A stretch of DNA of 64,000 nucleotides from Cynocephalus volans (GCF_027409185.1 NC_084472.1:49463427-49527426); one strand, 5' to 3'; counted from the stretch's first letter, positions 11,045 through 23,829 are shown. The notes: a model not told the origin generated them from the letters alone. Program-made: numbers and translations.

Positions 11045-12630
11045 AGGTGCCCTGACTGGACTGACATCACTTTCCCTCATCAGAAGTGTGATTTCTTTTT
11101 ATTTATTCTTGGTGTATGCTGGCTTCCTGTGTCTTTCAATTTTGTAAAATTCTCAACCACTACCTCTTCAAATATTGCTTCTCCTCTGTTCTTGTAGGAG
11201 TGTGATTGCACAAATGATAGATTTTCTACTCTATCCTTCATGTCTCTTAATTGCATATTTTTCATCCTCTTGTTTCTCTTTGCTGCACTTTTTGGGTAAT
11301 TTCATCAGTACTATTACTTTCTGCTCACTAATCAGTTTTTCAACAACATTTAATCTGCTATTTAAGCCATTAATGATGGTTTTAATTTCAATAATTATAT
11401 TTTATATTTGATTCTTTTTAAAATCTTCCTGTTCATTACCCATTGTAAGTCCATTTCTAAGTACAAACAAAAAAACAAAAACCTCATTTTATATTCTATT
11501 TCTGATAATTTCAATATTTTAAGTCTTTGTAACTCTAAATTTGTGGTTATTCTTGTCTATCATTGGGTCTTGTTTCCTTGAGTATGTGGCTTAGTTTAAT
11601 CTGTGGGAAGCCAAGAAACCTAAATTATGGATGCTTTTTTTCAGATATAATTTGCATTTGCTGCTTCTCTGAGTAGGGCTGTACAAAATCCTTGGCACCG
11701 CATTAGTCTCCTTCAAGGAACCTGACTGAATGCCCTTGTCCTAGTTTCATCTTCCTCAACCTTGCTACTGTTTGCCTTCAGGGCAAACCCCACCTTTTAA
11801 GCTTCTTGCCTGATACTTCTTGTCCCTTTCCTGTTTCAGCTCAATTTTTTTTTCCTGTGTTGAGTGTGGAGGTGTTAAGCCTTGAGATTTCACTTATGTA
11901 GTCTAAACCACCAATGAATTAAAAAGTCTGTCTTCTCCAGGATCTAGTGTTTTGTATTGAACTCTTTTGAGAATATCTGTCCCACCATAGTGCCAAAATG
12001 CAAGTCTACTTGGATTTATTTTTGCTATCTTATTTCATCCTATCTTTCTTTTTCTATGCTGTTTCTTTCCCACTTTTACCCGCTCCTGTCTTCTTTTTGG
12101 ATTGGTTGAATTTTCTATTATATATTTTCCCTCTACTGATTTGAAATGTGAACATTCTATTACAAGTTCTTTTGATTACCCTTAAAATTTTAACAGACCT
12201 AAACATATAAAAATGGTAAATATCTGTACCCTCTTTCCAAACAAAGATGTTGAAATACATGAGTTCTAAACAGATTCCTCTAGTCCTTTTTAATCTCCAA
12301 GTTGAATATTATTAGTATTTTATATAATTAATGTTTCTTTTGGGGGTTGAGGGAATGGTGAGGGCTCATCTTTTTTTCTTGCATCTGAGACATGCCTTCT
12401 ATATAGTATTCTTTTTACCTTCTGATATTCTGTCTTTAGAACTGTGGATTTAGAACTGACTTCTCTTGGGTTGTTTTAATACTTTTTTTTTTATCTTTGA
12501 AGATCTGTAGTTTTTATATGTCTAGCTGTAGATTTCTTTGTATCATGTTTGTGATTTAGGTTCTTTCTGAATCTGCAGATGTATATCTTTCATCAAATCT
12601 GTAATACTTTTAATATTAAAAATACTTTTC
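11045..12630 (-). repeat. Old LINE-1 remnant, antisense
   Basis: Phrases such as 'ctcttcaaatattgcttct' (11166-11184) followed by the 'cttaattgcatatttttc' segment are typical of old L1M 5' sequence read in reverse complement. The block ends in AT-rich sequence without a clear boundary. It is degenerate, with no L1 frame preserved. Confidence 0.5.
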
Positions 12631-13185
12631 TGTTGTAAAATCTCTATGTAGAAAAGTACATAAACATAAATGGACGTGTTAATGAATAATTATAAGCAAC
12701 AGCTATGTATTTATCCAAGTAAAGATATAAAACATCAAATAATCAGGAAGTTCAGAGTTTTTCTTGAGGTTTCATTATGTAGGCATGATTAATTAAATCT
12801 TGAGTATGTGATTGAACTCAATCTCCAGCTGCCCTTCCCTCCCTGGACATCAGACTTGCTCAAAGTCTCAACACCCTAATCATGTGGTTGATCTTTCTGA
12901 TGTAGGCTACCTCCATCTTAAGTCATAAGCATAAGCTACCAAGGGGCCCACGATTAGTCACATCATTAGCCTACACTATCAGGGGCCACCGTGAATAACA
13001 AGGCTTTCCTATTGTTACAATTTAGCCTACTGCCTAAAGCACTGGAAGGAGGAAGCCAGAGAGAGCCTAGCAGTCTCCATGAAGTGAGGAAACAGAGCTG
13101 CGAGTCTGGAGTCACTGTGGTGGCAAGAATTGACAGAGCAGAGTACTGGAAAGGAGAGGTTTGCACAGATAGTTGCAGCAATCTG
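12631..13185. other. Intergenic block, unassigned old repeat suspected
   Basis: Sequence around 12780-12975 (near 'ctaatcatgtggttgatctttctga') resembles a medium-reiterated mammalian repeat that I have met before but cannot name. The overlapping frames on both strands at 12966-13202 are not supported as genes. Confidence 0.3.
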
Positions 13186-13750
13186 TAGTGAATACCTCTC
13201 AAGTCCTCAGTTGAGTACTGATCAGTATGTGCATGTGAAGAAATTACCTAATACTGGGAAAGGAACCACCTGAAAGGAGCAGAGGGACCAATCTCCTGGG
13301 CCTGGACAGGAACAGAAATATTTCATGTTATGACTAGCCAGAGTAGAAAACCTCACAAATATGGAGCATATAACAGAATAGAAGAATTTTGCCTTAGTGA
13401 GGTAACAATAGCTGTAGACCACATGCTGCTCTGGTCCCACCTAATAAACCTGTTAAAATGAGGAAGAACAAAACTCATGAATATTTGTAGAAAAACAGAA
13501 ACATACCTTACCAACAAGGTAAAATTCACATCTGTAATACAATTTTTAAAATTACAAAGCATGCATAGAACAGAAAAGACAATCCATAATGAGAAAACAA
13601 TAGAAACAGATACCGAAGTGACATAGATAACAGAACCTAGTATACAAGAACCTTAAGAAAATTATTATAAATAATATTCTATATGTTCAAGACAGTAGAG
13701 GAAGATTAAGCATATTAAGTAGAGACATATAAGACATAAAAATAACCAAA
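13186..13750 (+). repeat. Old LINE-1 5'/ORF1-region fragment, sense
   Basis: A-rich plus-strand sequence at 13440-13750 (for example the 'tatgttcaagacagtagagg' segment near 13682) resembles the early ORF1 region of L1M elements. It meets a minus-strand L1 at about 13755, giving a tail-to-tail or inverted arrangement. There are many stops. Confidence 0.45.
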
Positions 13751-13754
13751 ATCA

Positions 13755-15745
13755 AACATCTTTTGTAACTTTTTTTGGTCTCTATTTCATTTAGTTCTAC
13801 TCTGATCTTTGTTATTTCTTTCCCTCTACTAATTTTGGGGGATGTATTGTTCTTGTTTTTTAGTTTCTTGATGTGTAACATTAGGTTTTTTATTTGAGAT
13901 CATTCAAGTTTTTAAAGTAAGCACTTACTGCAATAAACTCTCCTATAACTGCTTTTGCAGTATCCCATAGGTTTTGTTATGATATGCTTCTATTTTCATT
14001 TGTTTCCAGAAATTTTTTATTTTCTGCTTTATTTCTTCTTTGACCCTTTGGTTGTTCAGGAGCATGTTGCTTAATTTCCATGTATAATTTCCATATATAA
14101 TTTCCATGTATAGTTTCCAGAGTATCACTTATTGATTTCTAGTTTTATTCTGTTGTGGTCTAAAAAAAATACTTGTTAAGATTTCAGTCTTTTTACATTT
14201 GTTGAGACTTGATTTGTGGCCTATCATGTGATTGATCCTGGAGAATGTGTTTGAGAAGAATGTATATTCTGCAGTTGTATGAAATTTTCTGTACATTTCT
14301 GTCAAGTCCATTTGGTCTAAAGTGTAGTTTAAATCTAATGTTTCTCTGCTGATATTTTGTATAGGTTATTTAACTAATGATGAGAGAGGGTGTTGAAGTC
14401 CCCAACTATTATTGTATTAGCATCTGTCTCTCCCTTTAGATCCAGTAATACTTGCTTTATATATCTGCAATCCTCTGATGTTGGGTACATGTATATTTAT
14501 GATTGTTATATCCTCTTGCTGAATTGATCCTTTAATCATTATAATGTAGAGGACTGATGGATCGGCTGTTGAGCCTGGAGCAAGCCTGCAATGGTGTGGC
14601 TGGACCCAACAGCTCTCTAGGGGCCTGCTTTGGGTCAAAACCCCTGCCTGAGTTGCTGTTGGTCAAGGAGCAGGTGTACCCTGGTGCAGCAAGTTCTGTC
14701 AGCTCAGTAGAGAGATGCCAGATCAGTTGTTGAGCCTGGAGCCAGCCTGCAAGGACACCGCAGGTCCCAGTGGCTCCCTGGGGCCTGCTGTAGGAAGAGA
14801 AAGCTGCTACTCAGTCTGCTGTTGGTCAGGGAGTAGATACACACTAGCACAGTAGGGTCTGGCAGCTCTGTAGAGGGCCATTGGATCAGCTGCTGAGGGA
14901 ACAAGCCTGCAAGGAGTAAGCAGGATGCAGTGATTCTGGATAACCTCGAAGAGGAGGAGCTACCACCAGGCTGGCCTTGGCTGGCACGGGCAGCTGTGAG
15001 CTTAGCAGGTCCATGGCTTGTGCAGGGCAGGTGCATGTGAATGTGGATGATTGCAGCCTACTGGTTTCCCCACTCAAGCGGGTCTGCCTGGTCACATAGA
15101 GGGAGGAGATATTATGTGGGTTCTGATGCTGGGGTCTCAGTCTTTCTGTCTGGCCTAGGCTCCAGGCAGCCAGGGTCATTGTTCTGCTGGCACTGTGTGA
15201 ACGTGGTAGAATATGGGTGGGGCCTCAGGATGGAGGGAATGAGTTTTACCAGGTCTGTGGCAGGGTACACTCTAGCTCTGTGGGTTGGGTTTCAAGATTG
15301 TGCTGTTCCGTAACCACTTAGGGCAGGAAGGGAGGTTTCCTCCCCCTGTGCTTCTACTGTGAGGCCATGCAGCTGCACAAACTCCCAGCTACTGTCCAGA
15401 TGGGTTTGGGACCTGAAAGGACTGGGGGACCCCTTTGTGGCAGGGATTGCTGGTGTTTGTGATGGCAGTGGAAATAGCCAGAATTTTTCCAACTTACCTT
15501 CTCTCCACCTGACTGAGCCAAACCCTGTGGTGAGGCAGAGGCTGGATACCTTGTTCTGCTCTCTATGGTGCTCTTCCCATCTTCTGTGCCCCACAAAGAT
15601 TTTGTCACTCCCCTGGTACTCTGCTTCATATTTCTTCAGTTGCTCCAGTCAAAATATATTTCTTTGTTCACTGCTTTTTTGTTTTCTTTTTGTAAAGGGA
15701 GACAAGTGCCAGACAGCTCTAGTTGGCCATCTTGCTCCATCTCCT
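13755..15745 (-). repeat. LINE-1, antisense, with 5' UTR end and internal deletion
   Basis: Read on the minus strand, 15745 back to about 14550 is a GC-richer L1 5' UTR. Its outer end at 15722-15742 is the reverse complement of an L1 start (GGAGCAAGATGGCC-like). From about 14540 to 13755 the sequence is ORF2 endonuclease/early RT region, for example the complement of 'attaagcaacatgctcctgaac' across 14050-14075. ORF1 seems to be missing, so the element has lost an internal segment. The many 60-140 codon frames here are shadows of the 5' UTR. Confidence 0.65.
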
Positions 15746-16975
15746 TTATTATTAACATTTGAATATTACTTTCAAATTTAGGAAAGCATTCTTGATATCA
15801 CCTAATGAAATCTCATGATCTTTCTGTTGTAATCTCATTAGTCAAGATATAAATTTGTGATTTTATTGCAAAGAAAAATATTGAAGTAATTGATGATTGT
15901 GAAGCCTATTAATTTTATGTACAAAACAATAAACAGCTTTCAAATTATTGAATAGGGGAAGAGGTGGACAGTTAATATGAAAATTGAGATTGTGCATTAG
16001 CTCGGTCATTTTATGATGAAATGTATTTTCTCTTTGAGTCAACAAAGTGTAGTTATTTCTTTTGTGGCATTATTTCAGTAATAGATCACTCCTCAGAAGT
16101 TGATACCTAGAAGTGGATGCCTGCAAAACAAAACCCCAAAATATATGGTATTTAAGCTTTTGGGCAGTAGGGTGTTGAGAAATCTGTTAGCAGAGGCTGG
16201 AATAATGGTGAGGAAACTGCTTTAAGAAGTTCTGTTATAAAACATTTGGTAAAACAGCTGCCTGCAGTACCTTGGAAAAGAGAAAATGTTCCTCGTGAAC
16301 TTTTTGGCTTTGGCCTTGGATATCTCCAGACAAAATGTAGAAAGCGCCACCTGGTGTCACTTAACTGCATGAGATTAAAGTACTATAAAAAAGTTGAGCT
16401 TTAGGGAAAAAAAAAAAAAGCTCTCCAGTTTACACGTTAAAGGTAACAAAGAGGTGGGAGCTACTAAATTGGAAAGTAACACTGTTGTCTTAACTCCAGC
16501 CTTTCCAGCTAACAAAATTCTCAGAGTAAGACATCAGCACAGGTCAAACATCAAATCAAGGCTGTGACTATCAGAACTTTTAAGACCTCTGAGAGAGTTA
16601 AGTTGGTGCTGAGTAGATCTTCTCAAGTGGACGAAAACTTAAGTGTGTGGTCATACAGAAGCCTGATCCTGAAGTTGCAGTGAGAAAGTCTAGAGAAGTT
16701 TGTTGATACCACTTGTAGGTGTGGCTTTTGGGTGTGAAGTGGACCATAATCAGACACAGAAAGCTCATAAGTTTTAAAGGGAGTGGTACAAACAAAAGTA
16801 CCCAGTGCCTGGACTAAAAGATAGTTTATGCTATAAAAATACTAACAATGATCATTTCTTTAGAAAGAATAAAGGAGGGTGATGGAAAAGGAGGACATCT
16901 GAGATAGTGTAACCAAAAGCTGCAGAGAACAGTGAATCAGGGAAGCAACTCCCAGAAAGGGAGGGGTCTGTATTA
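15746..16975. other. Intergenic sequence, nothing assigned
   Basis: AT-rich to mixed sequence with a 13-base A-run near 16408. No gene, RNA or repeat that I can name is visible on either strand. Confidence 0.5.
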
Positions 16976-17055
16976 GTCCATTTCTGTTGCTTATAACAAA
17001 ATACCTTAAACTGCGTTATTTACACAGGAAATGAAATTTATTGCTTACAGTTTAG
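16976..17055 (-). repeat. MaLR-type LTR fragment (MLT1/MST/THE1-like), antisense
   Basis: The plus strand begins 'tgtattagtccatttctgttgc' across 16971-16992, then has a 'taacaaaatacctta' segment and 'aggaaatgaaatttatt'. This is the reverse complement of the 3' end of mammalian MaLR LTRs. The match fades after about 17055. Confidence 0.65.
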
Positions 17056-19702
17056 ATCAATTGCATTAATGATCTCAATTCTTCACCTCTCCTTATATCC
17101 ATACCCCTTTACCATGTGACTTTACAGTTTTACTAAAAAAGCACATTCTATTTCTTGGCTCATTGATTAGGAGTTTGGCCATGTGACGTTGCCAGTGGGA
17201 TATTACATTTGAAAAAGCACTTATAATGTTTCCACTTCTTCCCTTGCTCCTTTTCCTCCTTCAGAAGAACATACCGAGGCTAGGCTGCTGGAGGATAAGA
17301 TTCACAAAGCGGAGCTAAGTCACCCTGATTATTCTAGCCCACATCTTTCTTTCTCAGATGACATACAACTAAATGCTAGGCATGTGACTGAGTCCAGTGG
17401 ATCCCTGCGTAAATCAGTGACCCAGAGACTTGAGATAAGTAAGGTTAATAGTTGTATGCCCCTGAGGTTTTGTGATTGTCTGTTACACATCATTATCGTG
17501 AGATCTATGTTGTCATTGTTTATTATGTAATGTCACAAAGATCTCTTAGTAGTAAAATTTCAGTTCTGCTGTATTGTTTTTATTTGCATTATATGTATTT
17601 TGATGCTTAGTTTCTTTGTAGAAATCTTTGTAACCCACTTCTCCATTTTCTGAGGATTTTTTTCATTAAAACTATATCCACTTAACTGTAACTATAAAAC
17701 TCAATTTGTCAAAATATACTGAAAGCCAGCAACCATCCACATTGTGGAACTCACCCTTATTCCTCAGAAGGTCTTTTACACTATATGTGTTTCAGGACCC
17801 TCTCATAAATGGCTGTGTGAGGTACCAGAGTTAAGATATATTTTATATATTAGTAAAGCTTAATTGATTTTTTGAAAAAATAAATATAGATAGAAGTTTT
17901 GATATTTTATTTTCTGCACTCCAGTGGAACTTCTCCTTTGCTTTTTTACTATACATGCTGAAATATGTTTCCAGGTGCCTTTGCAGCCAGGTGTGGACAT
18001 GTGTTCCATTTCTGGCTAATGACAGGTAATAAGCATCTTCATTGGGAGGTGGGGGTTTCCAAGAAAGCTGTGTAATGGGGATAAACTCGGCTAAAATGCC
18101 TTTTACCTTCTAGCCTTCTTCTTGCTTGGAACACTGGGACAATCACCAGAAAGACAAAAGCTACACACTAAGTATGGCAGGATTGAGTGATGTAAAGAGA
18201 CTTGTTTCCCATGGCATTATTAAACCATCATATCAGCTCTGTACTACAGACTCCTAAGACTTCTTGTGTGAGATCAACAAACCTCTCAACATTTATGTCC
18301 CCTGTAATTCATATTTTTTGTTGTTTGCAGCCAAATGTTTTCTTAACTGATATAGTAATGTTGCACTCCCCTTTATGGAAACCACTGTTCTAGTTCATTA
18401 ATGTTATGTGTCCAACATCAGGGTTAGATAAGATCCAAGATATGGGGCATAGGGAATAAGTAATTTGATGAAATATAAGCATTTTTGTTTTTATAATAAG
18501 AAACATTATTTAAAAGATTAATAGAAAGTCTAAATAAGTTCAAAATTGTTAAATTATCTTTATTTGTCATATTATTTTGATGACAGTATTACCTTCAAAC
18601 TTTTCTGTTATATGGAATTTTTGTTATTATATATGGTACCTTCTACAACTCCTAGCTATTTAGAAGTAATTCCAATGGCAGAATATCATAATATATAGAG
18701 ATGATGACAGGGCAAGAAGAAGAAATCAAAGATACAGTACCTAGTATTTATTTCCTTTTTTTTCATCTTTTTGGTATTATTATTTATATTTTTACCTTAA
18801 ATAGGAGACAAGTTAATTAAATATCTTACTTTGTCATTTGTGAAATGGAGAAGAGTAATTTTTTTTGCTTTCTGATTTCAAAATCTTTTGTCTTTCTTAG
18901 AACATATATCCTATTAAAATGTGAAATTTGGTGATTTGTGTGTTTATGGAGTTAGTGGGTGACTAAAAGGCTCACATTCTAAGATTAGTCTAAATTGGAA
19001 AACAGAAAAAGTGGCATATTCACAAAACAAAGCATATTCTAAATCATAGTGTAATGGCACCTTTAATTTTGTCTTCCAAAAATTTATTAGAAAAGGAAAA
19101 ATAACACTTCAAATCTTGGGAGTTTTAGGAAGAAAGAACAACATTCAAGGAGTTGGGAACAGAAAGCAGAGACTCCCTTTAAGCTCCTCTTCTAAATCAC
19201 AGTGGTTTTCTATGTGCTTTTCAGCATCTCCCTCACTATGCCCTTCGTCCCATCTCCCAAGTTTCTGTGCATCCTCTCTCACACAAAGAGGCTGAAAGAC
19301 AAACTTCTGAAGTTAGAAGGTGATTATTTGAGGAGTTGGAAGTGACTACACCATGGAAGGATCTAATCATTCTTTACGGGAATGATATTTTTGTGTCTTC
19401 CTACACTTGAATTTTGACATTATTTTCTGTGAAACACTACAGCTGTTCAAGCCACAATTCCAAAAAGGTACGTGCTTCTTTAGATTAGTGATTTAATGTA
19501 TTATATTTATAAATAAAAGCGGATTTTTCCTGGGGCTAGATATTTCCTTAATCATTCCAATCCACAGAATGAGATTAGAAATCTTCACTGGAGAAATTGC
19601 TTGTAAAGCGTAATGTCAAACAAGTATTAATAATGAAAACATATCAACTATATATTGGTAAATAATGAGAGATATGATAGATGATTAAAAATAAAAATTT
19701 CA
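17056..19702. other. Intergenic sequence with degenerate old repeats
   Basis: Two stretches, about 17060-17420 and 17930-18250, have the feel of old LTR or DNA-transposon sequence (for example 'ggccatgtgacgttgcc' and 'gcagccaggtgtggacatgtg'), but I cannot assign a family. The rest is AT-rich unique-looking DNA with no gene. Confidence 0.4.
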
Positions 19703-19795
19703 GGGGGCTGGCCAGTTAGCTCAGTTGGTTAGAGCATAGTGCTGATTACACCAAGGTCCAGAGTTAGATCCCTGTACTGGCCAGCTGCCAAAAAA
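19703..19795 (+). mobile_element. tRNA-Ile-derived SINE (t-SINE type), full length
   Basis: Plus-strand copy: a tRNA-Ile-like head with a good A-box (TAGCTCAGTTGG), a decayed B-box (AGTTAGATCCC), the closing GGCCAGCTGCC and an A-rich tail from about 19790. There is no body after the tRNA part. The diverged anticodon stem and the tail rule out a functional tRNA gene. Confidence 0.85.
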
Positions 19796-19869
19796 TTTTT
19801 TAAAAAAATCTTCAAAAACAAATGCTCATGGCTCTTTTTTCTTTCTTTTTCTTTTTTCTTTTTTTTTGT

Positions 19870-21440
19870 GGCTTGAATAGGTTTTTCTATTTTTAAAATA
19901 ATTTTTGAGATAATTATAAACCTGCATGCAATTGTAAAAAATAATACAGTGATTCATATTCCCCTTACCCAGTTCACACAATGATAATATTTTGCATAAC
20001 TATAGTACAGTATCACAACTAGGGAACTGACATTGATACTATCCACTGCCTTTATTCAGATATCACCAGTCACAAGTTTTACATGCACTTATTTGTGTGT
20101 GTTAAATTCTATGCAATTTTATTGCATGTATAGATTCATGTGACTATCACCACAGACAAGAGATCACAAGGACCCGTTCCTCTACCTTTTCAAAGCCACA
20201 GCCACCTTCCTTCTTGCCCATCCCCAACCCCAGCAACAGCTAATTCTGTTCTTCATCACTATAATTTTGTCATTTTAAGGTTTTTTTTTTTGTATAATCA
20301 ACTTTTTTTTTTAATTTTATTTTCAAGAATGTTTTTTAATTAATGAATACACTATTTAATCATCTTAGATTGGCTTTTTTTATTCAGCATAATTCCCTTG
20401 AGACCTTCCAAGTTGTATCAATAGTTCATTCCTTTTTCTTGCTTTGTAGTATTCCATGTATCGATTACCACAATTTATTCACCCATTAAAGAATGTGTGG
20501 GTTGTTTCCAGTTTTGGGCTGTTTAGAATGAAGCCACTATGAACATTTGTGTATGGTTTTTTGTGTGAACATTTTCATTTCTATCAGATAAAGAGCACAA
20601 TTGCTGAGTTGTACAGTAAGCACATGTTTAGTTTTGTAAGATACTGCCAAATTTTTCCAGAGAAGGAAGAGAGCACAACTTAGTACCACTTCATATTTCT
20701 ACCTGCAATGTATGAGTGATCCAGTTTTTCCACATCCTTGCCAACACTTGATGTTATCACTTTTTAAAAAAAAAAAAAAGCTATCCATTCTGATAAAAAT
20801 GTACTGATATCTCACTGTGGTTTTTATTTCCATTTACCTAATAACAATGATGTTGGACATCTTTTCATGAGCTTATTTGCCATCTACATGTCCTTTTCAG
20901 TGAAATGTCCATGTCCTTGGCCCATTTTATAATTGGATTGTTTCTTATACTATTGCGTTTCAAAAGCTCTTGGAACATTCTAGATACAAGTCCTTTATCA
21001 GAAACGTCTTGCAAATATTTTCTCCCGGTCTGTCACTTGTCTTTCATCCTTTTCACTAGGTCTTTCACATAGTGTACATTTTTTATTTTGATGATCAGTT
21101 TATCATTTTTTCCTTTTAAGAATCATGCTTTTGGTGTCAAGTATAAGAACACTGCCTACCTGTAAGTTCTGAAGATTTTCTCTTGTCTTTCTCCTAAAAG
21201 TTTTGTAGTTTTGCATTTAAGTTCACGTTCTATTCTGAGTTAATTTTGGTATAAGGTGTAAGGTTAGTTCAAAGCCTATGGATGTCCAGTTGCTCCAACA
21301 CCATTTACTGAAAGGCTTTCTTCAGTTGAATTGCTTTTGAACCTTTGTCAACTATCAAATATGACTTAATATACTCATGAGGATAGTATATTTTTACCTA
21401 TTCTGATCTTCTTTCTTTTTGAAGGACTCTGGATCCTATT
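19870..21440 (-). repeat. Old LINE-1 3' end and 3' UTR, antisense
   Basis: The plus strand carries reverse-complemented L1M sequence: an untranslated 3' part at about 19890-20340 (the 'gtgactatcaccacagacaa' phrase), then the ORF2 C-terminal region from about 20380 ('tgtagtattccatgtatcg', then 'ggttgtttccagttttggg', and 'ccacatccttgccaacactt' near 20731). It is degenerate with many stops. It continues in a GC-richer block after 21440. Confidence 0.7.
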
Positions 21441-21825
21441 TAATCTTCCTTTTTAGCAGGTAGTCCCACTGTTCAGGTGGAATGCGAGGGCTGGGTGGAT
21501 GGGTATGCTCAGCTTCCCACCAAGTCCTGCCGTCACCGCCCTGGCAAAAGTAGAGCACTGTCTGACACTCATTGCAGATGGGTGAGGTGGCAGTTCAGCT
21601 CCTCTTCTATCCCTGCCAACACCTTCCTGGCAAAAGTGGGCACTGATTTGTATATCCTTGTTGCCTCCCAGTGGGTGGGTCCCTATGATACTAGGGGAAG
21701 GGACAAGGAAGTGGAGTGCTGAATAGGCCCATGTCCTACCAGCTTGTGCCATATTGTTGATGCCCAAGTAGGAATGGAGGCTTAGACCCCTGCTGAACCC
21801 TGCTAACGTCAGAGAGGGCATAATA
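21441..21825 (-). repeat. L1 5'-UTR-like block, antisense (left part)
   Basis: GC-richer sequence with overlapping open frames on both strands, the usual look of an L1 5' UTR read backwards. It is interrupted at about 21826 by an LTR fragment and seems to resume at about 22266. Confidence 0.45.
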
Positions 21826-22265
21826 GTTTCCAATGGCTACTTTAACAAATTACCACAAATTTGGTGGCTTAAAAAAAAACAAACTATTCTCTCACAGTTC
21901 TGGAGGCCAGAAGTCTAAAACTGAGGTGTCAGCAGGGCAACACTCCCTCTGAAGTCTCTAGGGAAGAATCCTTCCTTCCCTCTTCTAGCATATGGTGGCT
22001 CCAGGTGTTCCTTGTTTTGTGGCTGCAAAACTCCAGTCTCTGCCTCTGTCTTCACATGGCCTTCTCCTCTTCTCCATGTGTCTGTCCTCTGTGCATCTCT
22101 TATAAGAATACTTATGACTGGATTTAGGGCCCACTGGGATAATCCAGGATGATCTCATCTTGAGGTCCTTAATTACTTCTGCAAAGACCCTTTTTCCATA
22201 TAAGGTCACATTCACAGTTTCCAGGGGTTTGACATGGACTTGGGGGCACATTATTCCTACTATAG
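21826..22265 (-). repeat. MaLR-like LTR (MLT1-like), antisense
   Basis: The plus strand reads 'aacaaattaccacaaatttgg', then 'ctctcacagttctggaggcc', 'cttcacatggccttctcc', 'gcaaagaccctttttccata' and 'aaggtcacattcacagttt'. This is the well-known reverse complement of an abundant placental MaLR LTR. The 'ggatttagggcccac' segment is also present. The exact MLT1 subfamily is not determined. Confidence 0.7.
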
Positions 22266-23095
22266 AAGGGAAACCACTGATCTTGGGTGGGGATGGAGGC
22301 TCAGCATCCTGCTGGTCCTTGGTCACAACAGGGATGGAGAGGGCAGTGATGCTTGGTAGTCACTAGCCCTCTTGCTGCCAGGTGGGAGTGGAAGCTCTTT
22401 GTCACTGGACTCCACTGATACTGTCTGTACCACCACCTGCTTTGCTGGGTGGAAAATAGAAAATTAGCTCCCTGCTTGGTTAGCCAGCATCACCTGGGAG
22501 GGTACTCAGAGTGCTGCCTGCTTCTGCCATGTAGAAGATGGGAGATTAGCTCCTTGCCGAGCCTTCCTGACACCTTAGAGTGGGGGTGTCAGAGCACCAC
22601 TGACTGCTTCTGTGGGATAGGGGTAGGGTTTGGTAGAAGAGAATCTACCTGCTCTGTCCCACTAAAACCATGGGTGGGGTGGGGATGGCTTTTAGGTTGT
22701 TGTTTGGCTGTGTAGGGTGGGTAATGTCATGAAGTTTTTTTGTTCTGTTAGGCTGCCCTTTTCCTGGTCCTGTGGCTTTTTTCCTGAAGCTTATTTTATT
22801 CTTTTTTTTAGTTACTTGCCTGTTAGTAGTTCCTGGTTAGAGGCTTCTGCAGTGCCCTGTCTGGGATCTATGGGAGGCAATAAGGAAACCCAGAGAACTT
22901 GGTGAAGGTCATTCCTTAAGTCCCAAGGTCCCCAGACAATTTGCTGTCTTCTTTCCACCTATGCTTGAGTTCCAGTGCTTGATTGTTGTGTTATGTGTAG
23001 GGTCTTTTAGTTGAAGGAGGAAAGACGAGGGAGAAACGGGCTACTACATTTTGGCCACAACCAGAAACTGATTTATAACTCATTCAGTTTCAAGT
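22266..23095 (-). repeat. L1 5'-UTR-like block, antisense (right part)
   Basis: A second GC-richer block. Its right end at about 23030-23070 ('ctactacattttggccacaa') resembles the reverse complement of an L1 beginning with its '...tggccaaaatg' start. With 19870-21825 this gives an old antisense L1 lacking most of ORF1 and the 5' half of ORF2. Frames here are not genes. Confidence 0.45.
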
Positions 23096-23106
23096 TCAAA
23101 ATGTCA

Positions 23107-23209
23107 GGCTGGCCAGTTAGCTCAGCTGGTTAGAGCACCATGGTCATATTACACCATGGTCATAGGTTCAGATCTCGATGCTGGCCAGGCGCAAAAGAAA
23201 AAAAAAATG
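23107..23209 (+). mobile_element. tRNA-Ile-derived SINE (t-SINE type) with TSD
   Basis: Another plus-strand tRNA-Ile-like SINE with a TAGCTCAGCTGG A-box and a short A-tail. A 10-bp target-site duplication, caaaatgtca, is at 23097-23106 and 23210-23219. The head carries a local duplication of 'accatggtcat' (around 23137-23165) in the anticodon region. It landed just past the old L1 5' UTR. Confidence 0.85.
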
Positions 23210-23627
23210 CAAAATGTCATTGGTCACACATTTCAGTGGAATTCTTTTCAATTTTTAAGTTCATGCTCCTACAATTCTCAATTTAAGCAGTAAGTGAAGG
23301 AAAAATGATTTAAAATGTATTTTAATCTTTAATTAATGCTGACATGTGACTGTATCTGCTTTCTTATTGATTCTAATGCAGAACCTTTTCTAGTGACAAA
23401 AGCAAAGGATAAAAGTGTATTAATAACACATGCTATTAAACATTCTTACGTGAGATTAAAAACTATATTTAATGATGTTATCTTGTTCAACTATGAGTTC
23501 TTATTTTCACAGGTTCTTCAGTAATTTGTACAAGAATACTGTACAGAATAGTTTAACAGCATTTATGCATGTTGACTTAGAATTAAACTGCAATAATTAC
23601 TACACATGATTTTATAGCAGAATGCCC

Positions 23628-23829
23628 TCATTTCTTCTTTTGGAATGATGAATGACCATTACGATGACATCCACGTACTGATGGAGTTTTGTATGCCTTT
23701 ATGCCATCTTTTGCATTGAGGACAAAGCTTACTAAGTTGGAAGGCATGGTTTTTTCAATTATTGATGGGGACAATTTTCCTTTCATGTCTGTCTGGACAA
23801 ACATCACTAGTTTGGAATATGCTGGGTTT
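23628..23829 (-). CDS. STARD6: STARD6 coding exon 6 (C-terminal, with stop)
   Basis: Last coding exon of STARD6, read on the minus strand after a polypyrimidine-AG acceptor (AG at 23831-23830). It completes the Glu codon left by exon 5 and encodes residues 160-226, including [13 protein letters not shown] and [18 protein letters not shown]. This is the C-terminal alpha-helix that closes the START lipid-binding groove. The reading frame ends at TGA (23630-23628). The tail reads GHSSFQKKK, whereas the human protein, as I remember it, ends at the equivalent of GHS, so this copy is about six residues longer (226 against 220). Confidence 0.93.

Noticed and set aside
15041-15781. Overlapping 90-140 codon frames
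   Set aside because: Reverse-complemented L1 5' UTR; frames on both strands overlap and have no homology.
19703-23209. Candidate tRNA-Ile genes
   Set aside because: The tRNA-like segments have diverged B-boxes, disrupted anticodon stems, A-tails and (at 23107) a target-site duplication; they are SINEs.
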